DNA of 64,000 bases from Mycolicibacterium phlei (GCF_001583415.1 NZ_CP014475.1:4588001-4652000), one strand, 5' to 3'; shown: positions 50,097 to 59,772, counted from the stretch's first letter. Program-made: numbers and translations. The notes: generated by a model from the sequence alone, not told the origin.

Positions 50097-50132
50097 CTAA
50101 CCGAGGCTACGCGCGCTTCGTCGTCGAATTCG

Positions 50133-50639
50133 TCAGCGGCGCGGCGCGTTTGGTATCGGACAGGCATCAATTGGGTCACCGACGATATGCGTCCCCGTCG
50201 CCGGCGGACGCATCCCGCGCGCGTAATCGGCCCCGGTGACCGGCGTCTGTCCCGCCAGCAGGCGGTTCTCGTCGTCGGTGAACGCGCGGCCCCGGGTGAG
50301 GAACCGCATACCCTCCGGGGCCTCCACGCTGAACCCGCTGCCGCGGCCCGGCACGACGTCGATGATCACCTGGGTGTGCTTCCACGCCTCGAACTGCGGG
50401 CCGGAGATCCACACCGGCACGCCTGGGCTGTCCCCCACATCGAGGATGGCCAGCAGCACGTCGCGGTCGCCGACGATGAACTCTCCGGCCGGATAGCACA
50501 TCGGCGACGAGCCGTCGCAGCAGCCGCCGGACTGGTGGAACATCAGCGGCCCGTGCCTGTCCTGCAGCCGGGCCAGCAGTTCGGCCGCCGCCGCGGTGAT
50601 CACCGCGCGCGGCGGGGACTCCGGACGTGGATCGGACAC
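50133..50639 (-). CDS. DUF779 protein (Rv0459-like)
   Basis: About 168 residues. Conserved core: GPLMFHQSGGCCDGSSPMCYPAGEF with three Cys (metal-site-like) and WISGPQFEAWKHTQVIIDVVPGRG. In M. tuberculosis and elsewhere this gene sits beside an aldehyde dehydrogenase (Rv0458), but here no dehydrogenase is adjacent. GTG 50639 (VSDPRPESPP) is the start used. Function unknown, probably related to aldehyde oxidation by association. Confidence 0.85.
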   Translation of the reverse strand: MSDPRPESPPRAVITAAAAELLARLQDRHGPLMFHQSGGCCDGSSPMCYPAGEFIVGDRDVLLAILDVGDSPGVPVWISGPQFEAWKHTQVIIDVVPGRGSGFSVEAPEGMRFLTRGRAFTDDENRLLAGQTPVTGADYARGMRPPATGTHIVGDPIDACPIPNAPRR

Positions 50640-50706
50640 GGTGACGACGATAGGCCCGAAGCCGCCGGACCGACACCGTTCGGCGAAATCCCGCCGGGCG
50701 ACCACA

Positions 50707-52707
50707 ATGGAATCCGTGACAACCGACCCGTATCTGTGGCTCGAGGACATCACCGGCGACGACGCGCTGGAGTGGGTGCGCAAGCACAACGACCCGACGC
50801 TGGAGCGCTTCGGTGGTGAGCGGTTCGAGCGGATGCGGGCCGAGGCGCTGGAGGTGCTCGACACCGACTCCCGCATCCCGTACGTGCGCCGCCGCGGTGA
50901 GTACCTGTACAACTTCTGGCGCGACGCCGAGCATCCGCGCGGTCTGTGGCGGCGCACCACGCTGGACAGCTACCGCACCGACAACCCGGACTGGGATGTG
51001 CTGATCGACGTGGACGAGCTCGCGCGCGCCGACGACACCAACTGGGTGTGGGCGGGCGCCGAGGTGCTCGAACCGGACTACTCGCTGGCGCTGATCGAGT
51101 TGTCCCGCGGCGGCGCCGACGCCACCGTGGTGCGTGAATTCGACATGACCACACGCAAATTCGTCGCCGACGGGTTCACCCTGCCGGAGGCCAAGACCAG
51201 CGTGACGTGGCAGGACCGCGACACGGTGCTGGTCGGCACCGACTTCGGGCCCGGATCGCTGACCGACTCCGGCTATCCGCGGGTGGTCAAGCGGTGGCGG
51301 CGCGGCCAGCCGCTGCAGTACGCCGAGACGCTGTTCGAGGGTGAACCCGGCGACGTCAGCGTGGGCTGCAGCTACGACACCACGACCGGGCGGCTGCTGA
51401 TCACCCGGTCGTTCGACTTCTTCAACCGCAACCGCTACGAGCTGCGCGGCGACGAGCTGATCGAGATCCCGGTGCCCACCGACGCCGGCATCTCGGTGCA
51501 CCGGGAGTGGCTGCTGGTGCGGCCGCGCACCGACTGGACAGTGGGTACCACGACGTATCCCGCGGGCTCACTGGTCGCCGCGAACTACGACGAATTCCTC
51601 GCCGGCACAGCGCAACTGCAGCTCGTGTTCGCTCCGGACGCGCATTCCAGCCTGGAGAACTACGCGTGGACCCGCGACCGGCTGGTGCTGGCCACCCTGG
51701 TCGACGTGGTCAGCCACGTCGCGGTGGTGACGCCCGGCGAGTGGCGGCACACCGAGATTCCCGGGCTGCCGTCGAACACCAGCACCGTGCTCGTCGACGT
51801 CGATGAGCACGGCGACGAGATGTTCATCGACGCCAGCACGTTCGACAACCCGTCGCGGCTGCTGTGGGGTCGCGCCGGCGGCGAGGTCACCGAGATCAAG
51901 CGGGCGCCGTCGTTCTTCGACGCCTCCGACATCGAGGTCAACCAGCACTTCGTCGCCTCCGCCGACGGCACGATGATCCCGTATTTCGTTGTCGGGCATA
52001 AGGGCAGCGACGGTCCGGGCCCCACACTGCTGGGCGGATACGGGGGCTTCGAGGTCTCCAACACCCCGGGTTACAGCGGCGTGCTCGGCCGACTGTGGCT
52101 GAGCCGCGGCGGCACGTACGTGCTGGCCAACATCCGCGGCGGCGGGGAGTACGGACCGACGTGGCACACCCAGGCCATGCGGGAGAACCGCCACCTCGTC
52201 TACGAGGACTTCGCCGCGGTGGCCAAGGATCTGGTGGACCGCGGGATCACCACCGTCGCACAACTGGGCGCCCAGGGCGGCAGCAACGGCGGCCTGCTGA
52301 TGGGCGTGATGCTCACCCGCTACCCGGAACTGTTCGGAGCGCTGGTGTGCTCGGTGCCGCTACTGGACATGCGGCGGTTCCACCTGCTGCTCGCCGGCGC
52401 CTCGTGGATGGCCGAGTACGGCGACCCCGACAACCCCAACGACTGGGAGTTCATCTCGAAATACTCGCCGTACCAGAACATCTCGGCCGACCGGAGGTAT
52501 CCGCCGATCCTGATCACCACCTCCACCCGCGACGACCGCGTACATCCGGGCCATGCCCGCAAGATGACGGCGGCGCTGGAGGCTGCCGGCCACGAGGTGT
52601 ACTACTACGAGAACATCGAGGGCGGGCACGCCGGCGCGGCCGACAACGCGCAGACCGCGTTCCGGTCGGCGCTGATCTACGAGTTCCTGTGGTCGATGCT
52701 CAGCTGA
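50707..52707 (+). CDS. S9 family prolyl oligopeptidase (Rv0457c-like)
   Basis: 666 residues. A beta-propeller (about 60-400) precedes the alpha/beta-hydrolase domain, where the catalytic Ser is in GAQGGSNGGLLMG, Asp in TSTRDDRVHPGH and His in EGGHAGAADN. It cleaves short peptides, typically after proline. No signal peptide. ATG 50707 is used; GTG 50716 would remove three residues. Its 3' end overlaps efeB by eight bases tail to tail. Confidence 0.92.
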   Translation: MESVTTDPYLWLEDITGDDALEWVRKHNDPTLERFGGERFERMRAEALEVLDTDSRIPYVRRRGEYLYNFWRDAEHPRGLWRRTTLDSYRTDNPDWDVLIDVDELARADDTNWVWAGAEVLEPDYSLALIELSRGGADATVVREFDMTTRKFVADGFTLPEAKTSVTWQDRDTVLVGTDFGPGSLTDSGYPRVVKRWRRGQPLQYAETLFEGEPGDVSVGCSYDTTTGRLLITRSFDFFNRNRYELRGDELIEIPVPTDAGISVHREWLLVRPRTDWTVGTTTYPAGSLVAANYDEFLAGTAQLQLVFAPDAHSSLENYAWTRDRLVLATLVDVVSHVAVVTPGEWRHTEIPGLPSNTSTVLVDVDEHGDEMFIDASTFDNPSRLLWGRAGGEVTEIKRAPSFFDASDIEVNQHFVASADGTMIPYFVVGHKGSDGPGPTLLGGYGGFEVSNTPGYSGVLGRLWLSRGGTYVLANIRGGGEYGPTWHTQAMRENRHLVYEDFAAVAKDLVDRGITTVAQLGAQGGSNGGLLMGVMLTRYPELFGALVCSVPLLDMRRFHLLLAGASWMAEYGDPDNPNDWEFISKYSPYQNISADRRYPPILITTSTRDDRVHPGHARKMTAALEAAGHEVYYYENIEGGHAGAADNAQTAFRSALIYEFLWSMLS

Positions 52708-53953
52708 GCAACTGGTCGCCCAGGTAGCGGTCCGCACCGACGACGCCGGGCAGCATGAAGAAGAACCCGCCCCCGACGGGCAGGATGTACTCCTCGAGCG
52801 GTTCGCCCTTCAGCCGTCGCTGCACGGTCAAGAAGCCCTTCTCCAGACTGCGCTGGTAGGCGACGAACGCCAGCCCCTGGTCCAACCGGCCCGCGCCGTC
52901 GAACCCGCGCGAGTAGTTGAAACCCCGTCGCAGGATCAGGTTCTCCTCCGTCTCCGGGGTGCGCGGGTTGGCCAACCGGATGTGGGCGTCGAGCGGGATC
53001 CGCTTGCCGTCGGGATCCTCGGCGTAGTCGGGGTCGGCGAACTCGTCGGTCATCCCCAGCGGTGCGCCGCTGGACTTGACCCGACCGATCAGCTTCTCCT
53101 GTTCGGCCAGGCGCGCGCGGTCCCAGAACTCGACGAACATCCGGATGATCCGGATCGCCTGATACGACCCGCCGACCGCCCAGTCCGGTTCGCCGTCGCC
53201 GGGACCCACCCAGACGTGGCGGTCCATCAGCGCCTCGTCGCTGACGTCGAGGTTGGCGGTGCCGTCCTTGAAGCCCAACAGGTTTCGCGGTGTGGCGGTG
53301 TGCGAGACCTGGCCGGCGCCGATACCGCGGGCGTAACCGTCGATCATCCAGCGCAGCACCAGGTGCCTGCGGGTACGCCGCATCAGCTGGCGCAGCGCGA
53401 AGATCACGGTGTCGGTGTGCTCGGCCTCGATGATCAGCGACAGGTCGCCGTGCGAGAGCTTGGGGTCGAGCCTGTCGTTGGCCAGGAACGGCATGGTCTC
53501 CAGTTCCCGGGGTTTGCGGTCGGCCAGCCCGAACCGCTTGTCGAACAGCGAGGCGCCCACACCGACGACCACCGACAGGTTGTCCGGCGGCGGCGCCTCG
53601 CCGAGGATGCCGGAGTCCGCGGGCGGGTAGGTCGGGTCAAGCTGCTCGGGCGGTGTGCCGGCCATCAGCGCGCGGATCTCGTCAGAGAGCTCCCGGAACG
53701 CTTCGATCAGCGCCTTGCGGTCCGGCGAGAGCACGTTGAACGACGCGACCAGACCGCGCTCCGGGATGGGCAGCGCGGTGATGCCGGTCTGGTGCGGACC
53801 CTCGAACGGGACGAACGCGGGGGCCGGTCGGGCGGTCGCGGACTCGGGCGACGAACAGCCGGCCAGCGCCACACCGGCGCCCACAGCGGCGCCGGTGCCC
53901 AGTGCCCCCGCGATGAACCCGCGCCGGGAGAGCCCCGAACGCCGGTCGGTCAC
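52700..53953 (-). CDS. efeB: Dyp-type heme peroxidase / deferrochelatase EfeB
   Basis: 417 residues. Tat signal peptide SRRGFIAGALGTGA (9-22) ending in a lipobox-like LAGCSS. The Dyp domain has LLGFKDGTANLDV, the GxxDG motif with the distal catalytic Asp, and the proximal His region preceded by IPLDAHIRLANPR. In the EfeUOB system it works with EfeO in extracytoplasmic ferrous or heme iron acquisition. Coupled to efeO by an ATGA overlap. efeU is not adjacent. Confidence 0.94.
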   Translation of the reverse strand: MTDRRSGLSRRGFIAGALGTGAAVGAGVALAGCSSPESATARPAPAFVPFEGPHQTGITALPIPERGLVASFNVLSPDRKALIEAFRELSDEIRALMAGTPPEQLDPTYPPADSGILGEAPPPDNLSVVVGVGASLFDKRFGLADRKPRELETMPFLANDRLDPKLSHGDLSLIIEAEHTDTVIFALRQLMRRTRRHLVLRWMIDGYARGIGAGQVSHTATPRNLLGFKDGTANLDVSDEALMDRHVWVGPGDGEPDWAVGGSYQAIRIIRMFVEFWDRARLAEQEKLIGRVKSSGAPLGMTDEFADPDYAEDPDGKRIPLDAHIRLANPRTPETEENLILRRGFNYSRGFDGAGRLDQGLAFVAYQRSLEKGFLTVQRRLKGEPLEEYILPVGGGFFFMLPGVVGADRYLGDQLLS

Positions 53954-54885
53954 TGCAGTTTCAGGGCGCCCGCGACGTGTGCCAGGTTCTCGGACAGGCC
54001 GGCCAGTTCTGCCTTGAGCTTGTCGAGGACCTCATTCGACACGGTCACCTCGGGGCAGCGCGGTGACGGGTTGGGATCGTTGTCGGTGCAGAACAGCACC
54101 CAGCCGTCGCCGCGGCGCAGCGGGGCCAGCGTCTCGAACACCGAGTTGATGCCGGCTTCGATCTTGCCGAGCAGCGCCGGGTCGGCCTCGACGAGCGCGG
54201 GGTTCAGCTTCCCGATCGCGTCGCGGGCGCCCTGCACGTTGGCGTCGAAGTCCCACAGGTCGGTCTTGGAGTAGCGGTCCTCCTCGCCGGTGATCTTGCC
54301 CTCGGAGACCTCTTCGATCAGCTCGGCGGCACCGTTGGCGACGTCGAGCGGGGTGACCTCGACCGACGTGAACTGTTCCTTGAGGTCGGCGACGTCCTTG
54401 TCGAGCTGGTCGGCGAACTCGGCGCCGCCCTCGGTGGTGTTCTTCTCGAACAGCAGGTACTCGAGGCGGTGCCAGCCGGTGAACTCCGGATCGTCGACGG
54501 AGTCGAAGTCGTCGACGCGGGCGTCGATCTTGCCGTCGATCTCCTCGACGAGCCCGGCGATCGGCTCGATGCGCTCCCAGGGCACGCGCGACGGGGCGTA
54601 GGCGGCCTGCGCGGCGGCGAGGTCACCGGCGCGCACGGCGTCGGTGAACACCTTCACCACGCGCTGCAGCTCGTCGATGTTGCTCTCGACGTACGCCTTG
54701 TAGTCGGCGGCGGCCTTGTCGAGCACGGCCTGGTCGACGGCCGGCGCGGCGCTGGTCTCGGTGGTCGTCCCGGCGGCCGAGGTCGATGCCGACGTCTCGC
54801 TGCTCGAGGAGTTGTCGCTCGAGCATCCGGAGAGGATCAGGGCCGCGGCGGTGACGGGCGCCGCCCAGGCAAGATAACGGTTCAC
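53950..54885 (-). CDS. efeO: Iron uptake lipoprotein EfeO
   Basis: 311 residues from GTG 54885, which has GAGG six to seven bases upstream. Lipobox LILSGC21 and a Ser/Thr-rich linker lead to an M75 peptidase-like EfeO domain. It contains FTGWHRLEYLLFEKN, the HxxE motif (here HRLE) characteristic of this family for iron binding. A further ATG 12 codons upstream exists but lies close to the IdeR box. It delivers iron with EfeB; an IdeR box sits 54-72 bases upstream of the start. Confidence 0.94.
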   Translation of the reverse strand: MNRYLAWAAPVTAAALILSGCSSDNSSSSETSASTSAAGTTTETSAAPAVDQAVLDKAAADYKAYVESNIDELQRVVKVFTDAVRAGDLAAAQAAYAPSRVPWERIEPIAGLVEEIDGKIDARVDDFDSVDDPEFTGWHRLEYLLFEKNTTEGGAEFADQLDKDVADLKEQFTSVEVTPLDVANGAAELIEEVSEGKITGEEDRYSKTDLWDFDANVQGARDAIGKLNPALVEADPALLGKIEAGINSVFETLAPLRRGDGWVLFCTDNDPNPSPRCPEVTVSNEVLDKLKAELAGLSENLAHVAGALKLQ

Positions 54886-54938
54886 TTCGCACCTCGATGT
54901 GTCTCGGGAGGGGCTGAACATAACACCCCCTTAAGCCC

Positions 54939-54957
54939 TCAGGATAGCCATACCTAA
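54939..54957 (-). promoter_or_regulatory. IdeR iron box upstream of efeOB
   Basis: On the minus strand the 19-mer TTAGGTATGGCTATCCTGA matches the mycobacterial IdeR consensus TTAGGTTAGGCTAACCTAA at 15 of 19 positions, including both outer TTAGG/CCT half-site cores. Placed 54 bases upstream of the efeO start codon, in promoter position. Predicts repression under iron-replete conditions. Confidence 0.85.
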
Positions 54958-55061
54958 GGTCTGTTTCGGCGGTTGGGTCCGCTGAGGGAGACGACGAAAA
55001 TCGGCGTCAAATCCCCCCGCCGGGCGCCGGTAGGTTCGGTGACCATGAGGTATTCCGAGCC

Positions 55062-55704
55062 GTGAGCGAGGACGTGCTCTTCGCGGCCGGTGCGGCCGTG
55101 GCGGTCATCACCACGATCGTCGCCGGTTTCCTCAGCGAATCCCGATGTCGACCGGGCCCGGCGGGTCTTCTGGTTCGGCTGGCTCGCCGGCGGCGCCGTC
55201 GTCGCCCTCACCTTCCGGCCGCCCGAAGGCAAAGACGCGGTGGTGGCCATCACGTGGATGGTGTTCGCCTGGATCTACGCATACTTCCGGACACCGTTCA
55301 TCAAGATCGGCGACCGGATCTACGCGTTCACACTCGCCCAACGCGGCGTCGACCCGCCACCGGATGCCTACGGGCAGTTGCTGACCGCCGCGAAGATGTG
55401 GTGGGTTGCGGCCCTCTTCAGTTCGAGCGTGGTGTTTGTCGCCGTCAACGAAGGCATGACGCACCCGGCGTCGATCGGAGGGGCGGCGCTGTCGGCGCTG
55501 CTGTTCTTCGGGCTCGGCAGGGCAGACGCGTCCGAGGGCTTTCCCGTCGCGCGCCGCCAACGCATCCCACTGGCGGTGGCCGCCATCACGTCGATTCCGC
55601 TGCTGTGTCTGCCGGCGCTGGCCTACTTCGCCGGTTTCCGCGCCGGGGGCGGTTCGTTCGCCCCGCCTCAGGATGCGGAATCGGGGGGCGCGGGTGACGG
55701 CTGA
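55062..55704 (+). pseudogene. Membrane protein, frameshifted near the N-terminus
   Basis: The N-terminus MSEDVLFAAGAAVAVITTIVAGFL (from GTG 55062, a clean first transmembrane segment) and the rest (NPDVDRARRVFWFGWLAGGAVVAL to the end) are in frames one base apart, meeting around 55133-55146. Removing one base would give a single protein of about 213 residues with four to five helices. The product as written cannot begin normally, since the second frame has no good start before the first helix. Unknown function; the TM pattern and DVDRARR motif suggest a conserved actinobacterial membrane protein. Confidence 0.6.
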
Positions 55705-55752
55705 AGCCATCGCCAGGTATCCGATCCTGTTTTCATCGGTACCCGTCGCCCA

Positions 55753-56706
55753 TCATCGAGCCCTGAGCTCGAGCAGCGCGCCGAGATCGCCGACCACCCG
55801 CAGGGTGTCGTTGAGGTGCGTGCACGTGCTGGTGCCGACGAACTCGCCGCGCACCCGGTCGCGGACCTCGCCCAGCGTCATCCCCACCAGCCGGTGTGCA
55901 CTGCCGAGCGCGTTCGGGCACTCCTGCCACGGCAGCACCCGCGCGTGCGCGGTGATCGCGGCGATCCTCCGCGCCGGCACGTCCACCTGACCCTCGACGG
56001 TGTACTCGTGCACGATCGTCTCCACCCCGTCCCCGTCGACGTGGGAGTCACGGAAGTGCGCGTCGAACCGTCCCGACTCGGGATCCAGATCCAACCGGCG
56101 CAGCCGCCGCATCCCATGGGCGCCAAGCGGTTCCACCTCGTGCAGACCGTCCAGCAGCGGGGCGATGGGGCCGTGCACCGACGGGATCGTGCCCAGCTCG
56201 CGCATCTTGTGGTCCATCGACGCCCCCGGCGCGAACCCCGCGCAGATACCCAGCATCCGGTCGGTGGTGCCCGGCGGCAGCTTCTGCTCGACACCGTCGA
56301 TGATCGCCTTGTGCGCCAACGCGTAGCCGGACACCAGCGCCGCACCCACCCAGTCGTCGAGCAGCAGGTTCACCAGGCTCGACCGGCGCACCTCGTCGGG
56401 CAGTAGCTCGCCGAGCGCCGACCGGAATCCCGGGCCCACCCGCCGGCCCAGCAGCGCGTCCAGCGGTGCGCCGTCGATCCGGTCGATCACCCGCGCGGCC
56501 AGATGGGCGCGCAGCCGGACCTCCGCGAACACGCCTGCCCCGTCCTCGGTGCCGACGGCGTCGCGCGCCCGCAGGTCGACGTCGGAGTCGCTGTCACCGT
56601 CCGGATGGGTGTCGATGGTGCTGGTCCGGCGCAGCACACCGATGGTCAACGGCGGCCAACCGCGCACCGGCTGCTGCGGTCCGACGATGTCCGAGACGAA
56701 CGGCAT
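55753..56706 (-). CDS. DUF2889 protein
   Basis: 317 residues from ATG 56706. Seen: RTSTIDTHPDGDSDSDVDLRARDAV, VPARRIAAITAHARVLPWQECPNALGSA and GMTLGEVRDRVRGEF, which are the DUF2889 hallmark segments. DUF2889 genes often sit near aromatic or lipid degradation genes; a role as a hydrolase or reductase partner is guesswork. No signal peptide. The upstream neighbour on the same strand is a membrane protein 29 bp away. Confidence 0.8.
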   Translation of the reverse strand: MPFVSDIVGPQQPVRGWPPLTIGVLRRTSTIDTHPDGDSDSDVDLRARDAVGTEDGAGVFAEVRLRAHLAARVIDRIDGAPLDALLGRRVGPGFRSALGELLPDEVRRSSLVNLLLDDWVGAALVSGYALAHKAIIDGVEQKLPPGTTDRMLGICAGFAPGASMDHKMRELGTIPSVHGPIAPLLDGLHEVEPLGAHGMRRLRRLDLDPESGRFDAHFRDSHVDGDGVETIVHEYTVEGQVDVPARRIAAITAHARVLPWQECPNALGSAHRLVGMTLGEVRDRVRGEFVGTSTCTHLNDTLRVVGDLGALLELRAR

Positions 56707-56735
56707 GCCCCTGACGGTAGCAATACCGAGATGGG

Positions 56736-57581
56736 CTAAATGTCGCGGCGGCGCAGCCCGCCCAGCGCCGACACCAGCACCCCGAACACCACCAGCACCC
56801 CGCCGGCGGCCAGGGTCAGGTTCAGCCAGTGATGCAGGCTGTCCACGGCGGTGCCGACCATGACGTCGGCGACCACCCGCAGGTCGCCGGCGAGCCGGTT
56901 CAGCGCGGTGGTGATGGAACGGCCCGCGACCTCCAGCCCGGCCCAGCCGGCGGCACCGACGAGCAGCGCCGAAACCCCCAGCGCGGCAAGGGCTCTGCCC
57001 CGCGACCGGGCGGCGAGCAGGGTCAGCAGCGCGAACACCCCGGTCAGGACCGCCGCCCCGACGCTGACCCACGTCGCCCACCGGCCTGCCTCACGCAGCT
57101 GGCCCGGGCGCCAGGCGTCGTCGATCGACACCGGCACCGGCAGCGACTCCGGCGTCGCCTCCCCGAAGTTGCCCAGCGTGCGCCGGAACGACTCGTCGGC
57201 CAGCATCGGACCCAGGTCGAGGGTCCACTGGTCGGTGCCCTCGATCCGGTGCGCCGAGTCGGTGAACATCCAGTGGTGCCCGACCACGTTGGCCAGCGCG
57301 AACTGCCCGGGAAACGTCGGGTTGGCGGTGTAGGCCGACGCCACCCCGTCGATCATCACGGTGTCCACGTCGTGCCCGCGCTCGGCCATGTACGACTTGA
57401 CCTCGGTGGCCAGGATCGCGGCCATCGCCTGCTGCAGCTGCGGATCCTTGGCGGCCGTGCGCGCCAGCCCCGCGTACCCGTCGGCGTCGACGACGGTGCG
57501 CTGCGCCCACATGGTGGGGACAGCGACCGCGAGCAGCGCGGTGGTGATCAGCCAGCAGAGAAGCGTCGCGAGGAACCGCAC
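56736..57581 (-). CDS. Membrane protein with large extracytoplasmic loop, unknown function
   Basis: 281 residues from GTG 57581. TM1 FLATLLCWLITTALLAVAVP, then about 135 extracytoplasmic residues, then three helices (WATWVSVGAAVLTGVFALLTLLA, ALAALGVSALLVGAAGWAGL, LTLAAGGVLVVFGVLVSALG) and a basic end RRRDI. Its GTG overlaps the aldehyde dehydrogenase stop (TAGTG), so the two are coupled. I do not recognise the family. Confidence 0.8.
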   Translation of the reverse strand: MRFLATLLCWLITTALLAVAVPTMWAQRTVVDADGYAGLARTAAKDPQLQQAMAAILATEVKSYMAERGHDVDTVMIDGVASAYTANPTFPGQFALANVVGHHWMFTDSAHRIEGTDQWTLDLGPMLADESFRRTLGNFGEATPESLPVPVSIDDAWRPGQLREAGRWATWVSVGAAVLTGVFALLTLLAARSRGRALAALGVSALLVGAAGWAGLEVAGRSITTALNRLAGDLRVVADVMVGTAVDSLHHWLNLTLAAGGVLVVFGVLVSALGGLRRRDI

Positions 57582-59098
57582 TACTTGGCGGCCCGCTTCG
57601 GGGTGATCAACGCCAGCTTGGTCATCATCTTGTTCATCCGCTTGAGCGCCTTGAGCGAGTTGTTGTAGTAGGTGCCGCCCGCACCGGCGCTGGTGCGCGG
57701 GGCCACCACGGCCTCCTGACGACAGTACTTGCGCAGCCCCTCGGCACCGCCGAACCGCGCCCCCAGCCCCGAGGACTTCCACCCGCCCATCGGCGCGGTG
57801 GTGCACATCAGGTTGGAGATCACGTCGTTGATGTTGACCGCACCGCAATCCAGCTGCACCGCAATGCGTTTGGCCCGCTCCACGTCGGCGGAGAACACTG
57901 ACGCGCTCAGGCCGTACGGGCTGTCGTTGGCCAGCCGGATCGCCTCGTCGACGGTGGCGACCTTCATGATCGGCAGCGTCGGGCCGAAGGTCTCCTCGGT
58001 CATGCACAGCATCGAGTGGTCGACGTCGACCAGCACCGTCGGCGGGTAGAAGCTGCCCGGACCCTCGGGGCGCGTGCCGCCGGTCAGCGCCCGCGCCCCC
58101 TTGGCCAAGGCGTCGTCGACGTGGCGCGCGGTCACCGCGACCTGCGACTCGTCGATCAGCGAACCGAAGTCATAGCCGTCGCCGGCGCCCATCTTGAGCT
58201 TCTCGGTGGCGCGCACCACCGCGTCGACGAACCTGTCGTACACCGGTTCCAGCACGTACACCCGCTCGACGGACACGCAGGTCTGCCCGGCGTTGAAGAA
58301 CGCGCCCCACACCGCGGCGTTGGCGGCCAGCTCGATGTCGGCGTCCTCGAGCACGATCATCGGGTCCTTGCCGCCCAGTTCCAGGCTGACCGGGGTGAGC
58401 CGGCGCGCGGCGCGTTCCATCACCTTCGCGCCGGTGGCCGACGAGCCGGTGAACTGGATGAAGTCGCTGTTGTCGATGACGGCCTCGGACACCTCGCGCG
58501 CGCCCTGGGCCAGCGCCAGCACCTCCGGCGCGCCGGAGTCCAGCCAACCGCGCAGCAGCAGCTCGGCGGTCAGCGGTGTGCGCTCGGACGGCTTGAGCAG
58601 CACCGCGCAGCCGGCCGCCAGCGCCCCGATGGCGTCCATCAGGGCGTTGGCCACCGGGTAGTTCCACGGCGCGATGATGCCGACCACCGGCCGCGGCCGG
58701 TAGTGCACCTCGATCTTCTTGATCGACAGGAACGGCAGCGGCGCCGGGCGTTTCTCGGGCCGCAGCGCCTTCTCCATCGTCTTGATGTAGTAGGAGGCGA
58801 TCAGGATCAGCAGCGGCACCTCCTGCGCCGCGTCGACGGCCGACTTGCCGGTCTCCTGGATCAGCAGGGCCTCGATCTCGTCGCGGTGCTCACCGAGCCA
58901 CACCGCGTAGCGGGCCAGCACCTTCGCGCGTCCCGCCGCGCCGCGGGCCTCCCACTGCCGCTGCGCCTCCCGCAGCCCCGCCGCGATCCGCGGGACGTCC
59001 GCGGGGTCGGTCCACGTCACCGTGCCTGCGACGGCTCCGGTGGCCGGGTTGTGGATCGTGCTGGTCGCGGGCAGGTCGACATCGCGCGTCGCAGTCAT
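57581..59098 (-). CDS. NAD(P)-dependent aldehyde dehydrogenase
   Basis: 505 residues. Seen: GIIAPWNYPVANALMDAIGAL, cofactor FTGSSATGAKVMERAA, catalytic Glu in SLELGGKDPMIVLEDA and catalytic Cys in FFNAGQTCVSVERVYV. The C-terminal tail NNSLKALKRMNKMMTKLA is basic and unusual, and may be membrane-associating, similar to what I recall in Rv0147-like enzymes. Substrate unknown (a fatty or aromatic aldehyde is plausible). Upstream TetR is on the same strand, 69 bp away. Confidence 0.9.
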   Translation of the reverse strand: MTATRDVDLPATSTIHNPATGAVAGTVTWTDPADVPRIAAGLREAQRQWEARGAAGRAKVLARYAVWLGEHRDEIEALLIQETGKSAVDAAQEVPLLILIASYYIKTMEKALRPEKRPAPLPFLSIKKIEVHYRPRPVVGIIAPWNYPVANALMDAIGALAAGCAVLLKPSERTPLTAELLLRGWLDSGAPEVLALAQGAREVSEAVIDNSDFIQFTGSSATGAKVMERAARRLTPVSLELGGKDPMIVLEDADIELAANAAVWGAFFNAGQTCVSVERVYVLEPVYDRFVDAVVRATEKLKMGAGDGYDFGSLIDESQVAVTARHVDDALAKGARALTGGTRPEGPGSFYPPTVLVDVDHSMLCMTEETFGPTLPIMKVATVDEAIRLANDSPYGLSASVFSADVERAKRIAVQLDCGAVNINDVISNLMCTTAPMGGWKSSGLGARFGGAEGLRKYCRQEAVVAPRTSAGAGGTYYNNSLKALKRMNKMMTKLALITPKRAAK

Positions 59099-59167
59099 AG
59101 GCCCATGCTAGCCACCACATGTGACCTAGATCGCACCGGGGTTGACGCGTGTCAAGTTGCGGACGCG

Positions 59168-59746
59168 CTATTTCAGCATCCGCTCGAAGGTTTGCAGGCT
59201 GGCCGAGATGGGGTCCCACGGCAACGGGGTGCCGTGCGAGGCGCCGATCAGCACCCCCACGATCGCCGAGGCCAGCACCCGGCGTTCCAGCTCGTCGGGG
59301 GGCGCCCCCGGCCGCTTGGTCAGGCCGTCGGCGATCAGGTCGATCAGCCGCACGTACTCGGCGTAGAGCAGCCCGTAGGACTCCGGCACCGTGTACATCA
59401 GCTGCTGCCCCAGGATCGCCAGCTCGCGTTCCTCGGTGCTGAGCTCCCGGAACGTCTTGTTCACGGCGAACCGGTAGGTCTCGATGACCGACAGGTCCCT
59501 GGGTGCCGCGACGAACGCGTCGATGATCAGGGTGACGTGGTCGTAGGACAGCAGCACCGCTTCCTTGGTCGGGAAGTAGCGCGAGAAGGTGCGCGGTGAG
59601 ATGTCGGCCGCCGCCGCGATCTGCTCGACGGTGGTGGCCGCAAAGCCCTGTTTCTGGATCAGCCGGAGGGCCTCGCGCCTGATCGTGGCGCGGGTGCGCA
59701 GCTTCTTACGCTCACGCAGCCCCGGTACCTGATCCGGTGGTGTCAT
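59168..59746 (-). CDS. TetR-family regulator
   Basis: 192 residues. N-terminal HTH (about 25-70) with FAATTVEQIAAAADISPRTFSRYF and the FPTKEAVLL loop; C-terminal ligand domain (TetR_C_17-like) about 75-190. It is immediately upstream of the aldehyde dehydrogenase, which it probably regulates. Note the strand: it reads toward the dehydrogenase gene. Confidence 0.88.
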   Translation of the reverse strand: MTPPDQVPGLRERKKLRTRATIRREALRLIQKQGFAATTVEQIAAAADISPRTFSRYFPTKEAVLLSYDHVTLIIDAFVAAPRDLSVIETYRFAVNKTFRELSTEERELAILGQQLMYTVPESYGLLYAEYVRLIDLIADGLTKRPGAPPDELERRVLASAIVGVLIGASHGTPLPWDPISASLQTFERMLK

Positions 59747-59772
59747 CCGACCGATTGTTGCAGACGGCGAAG

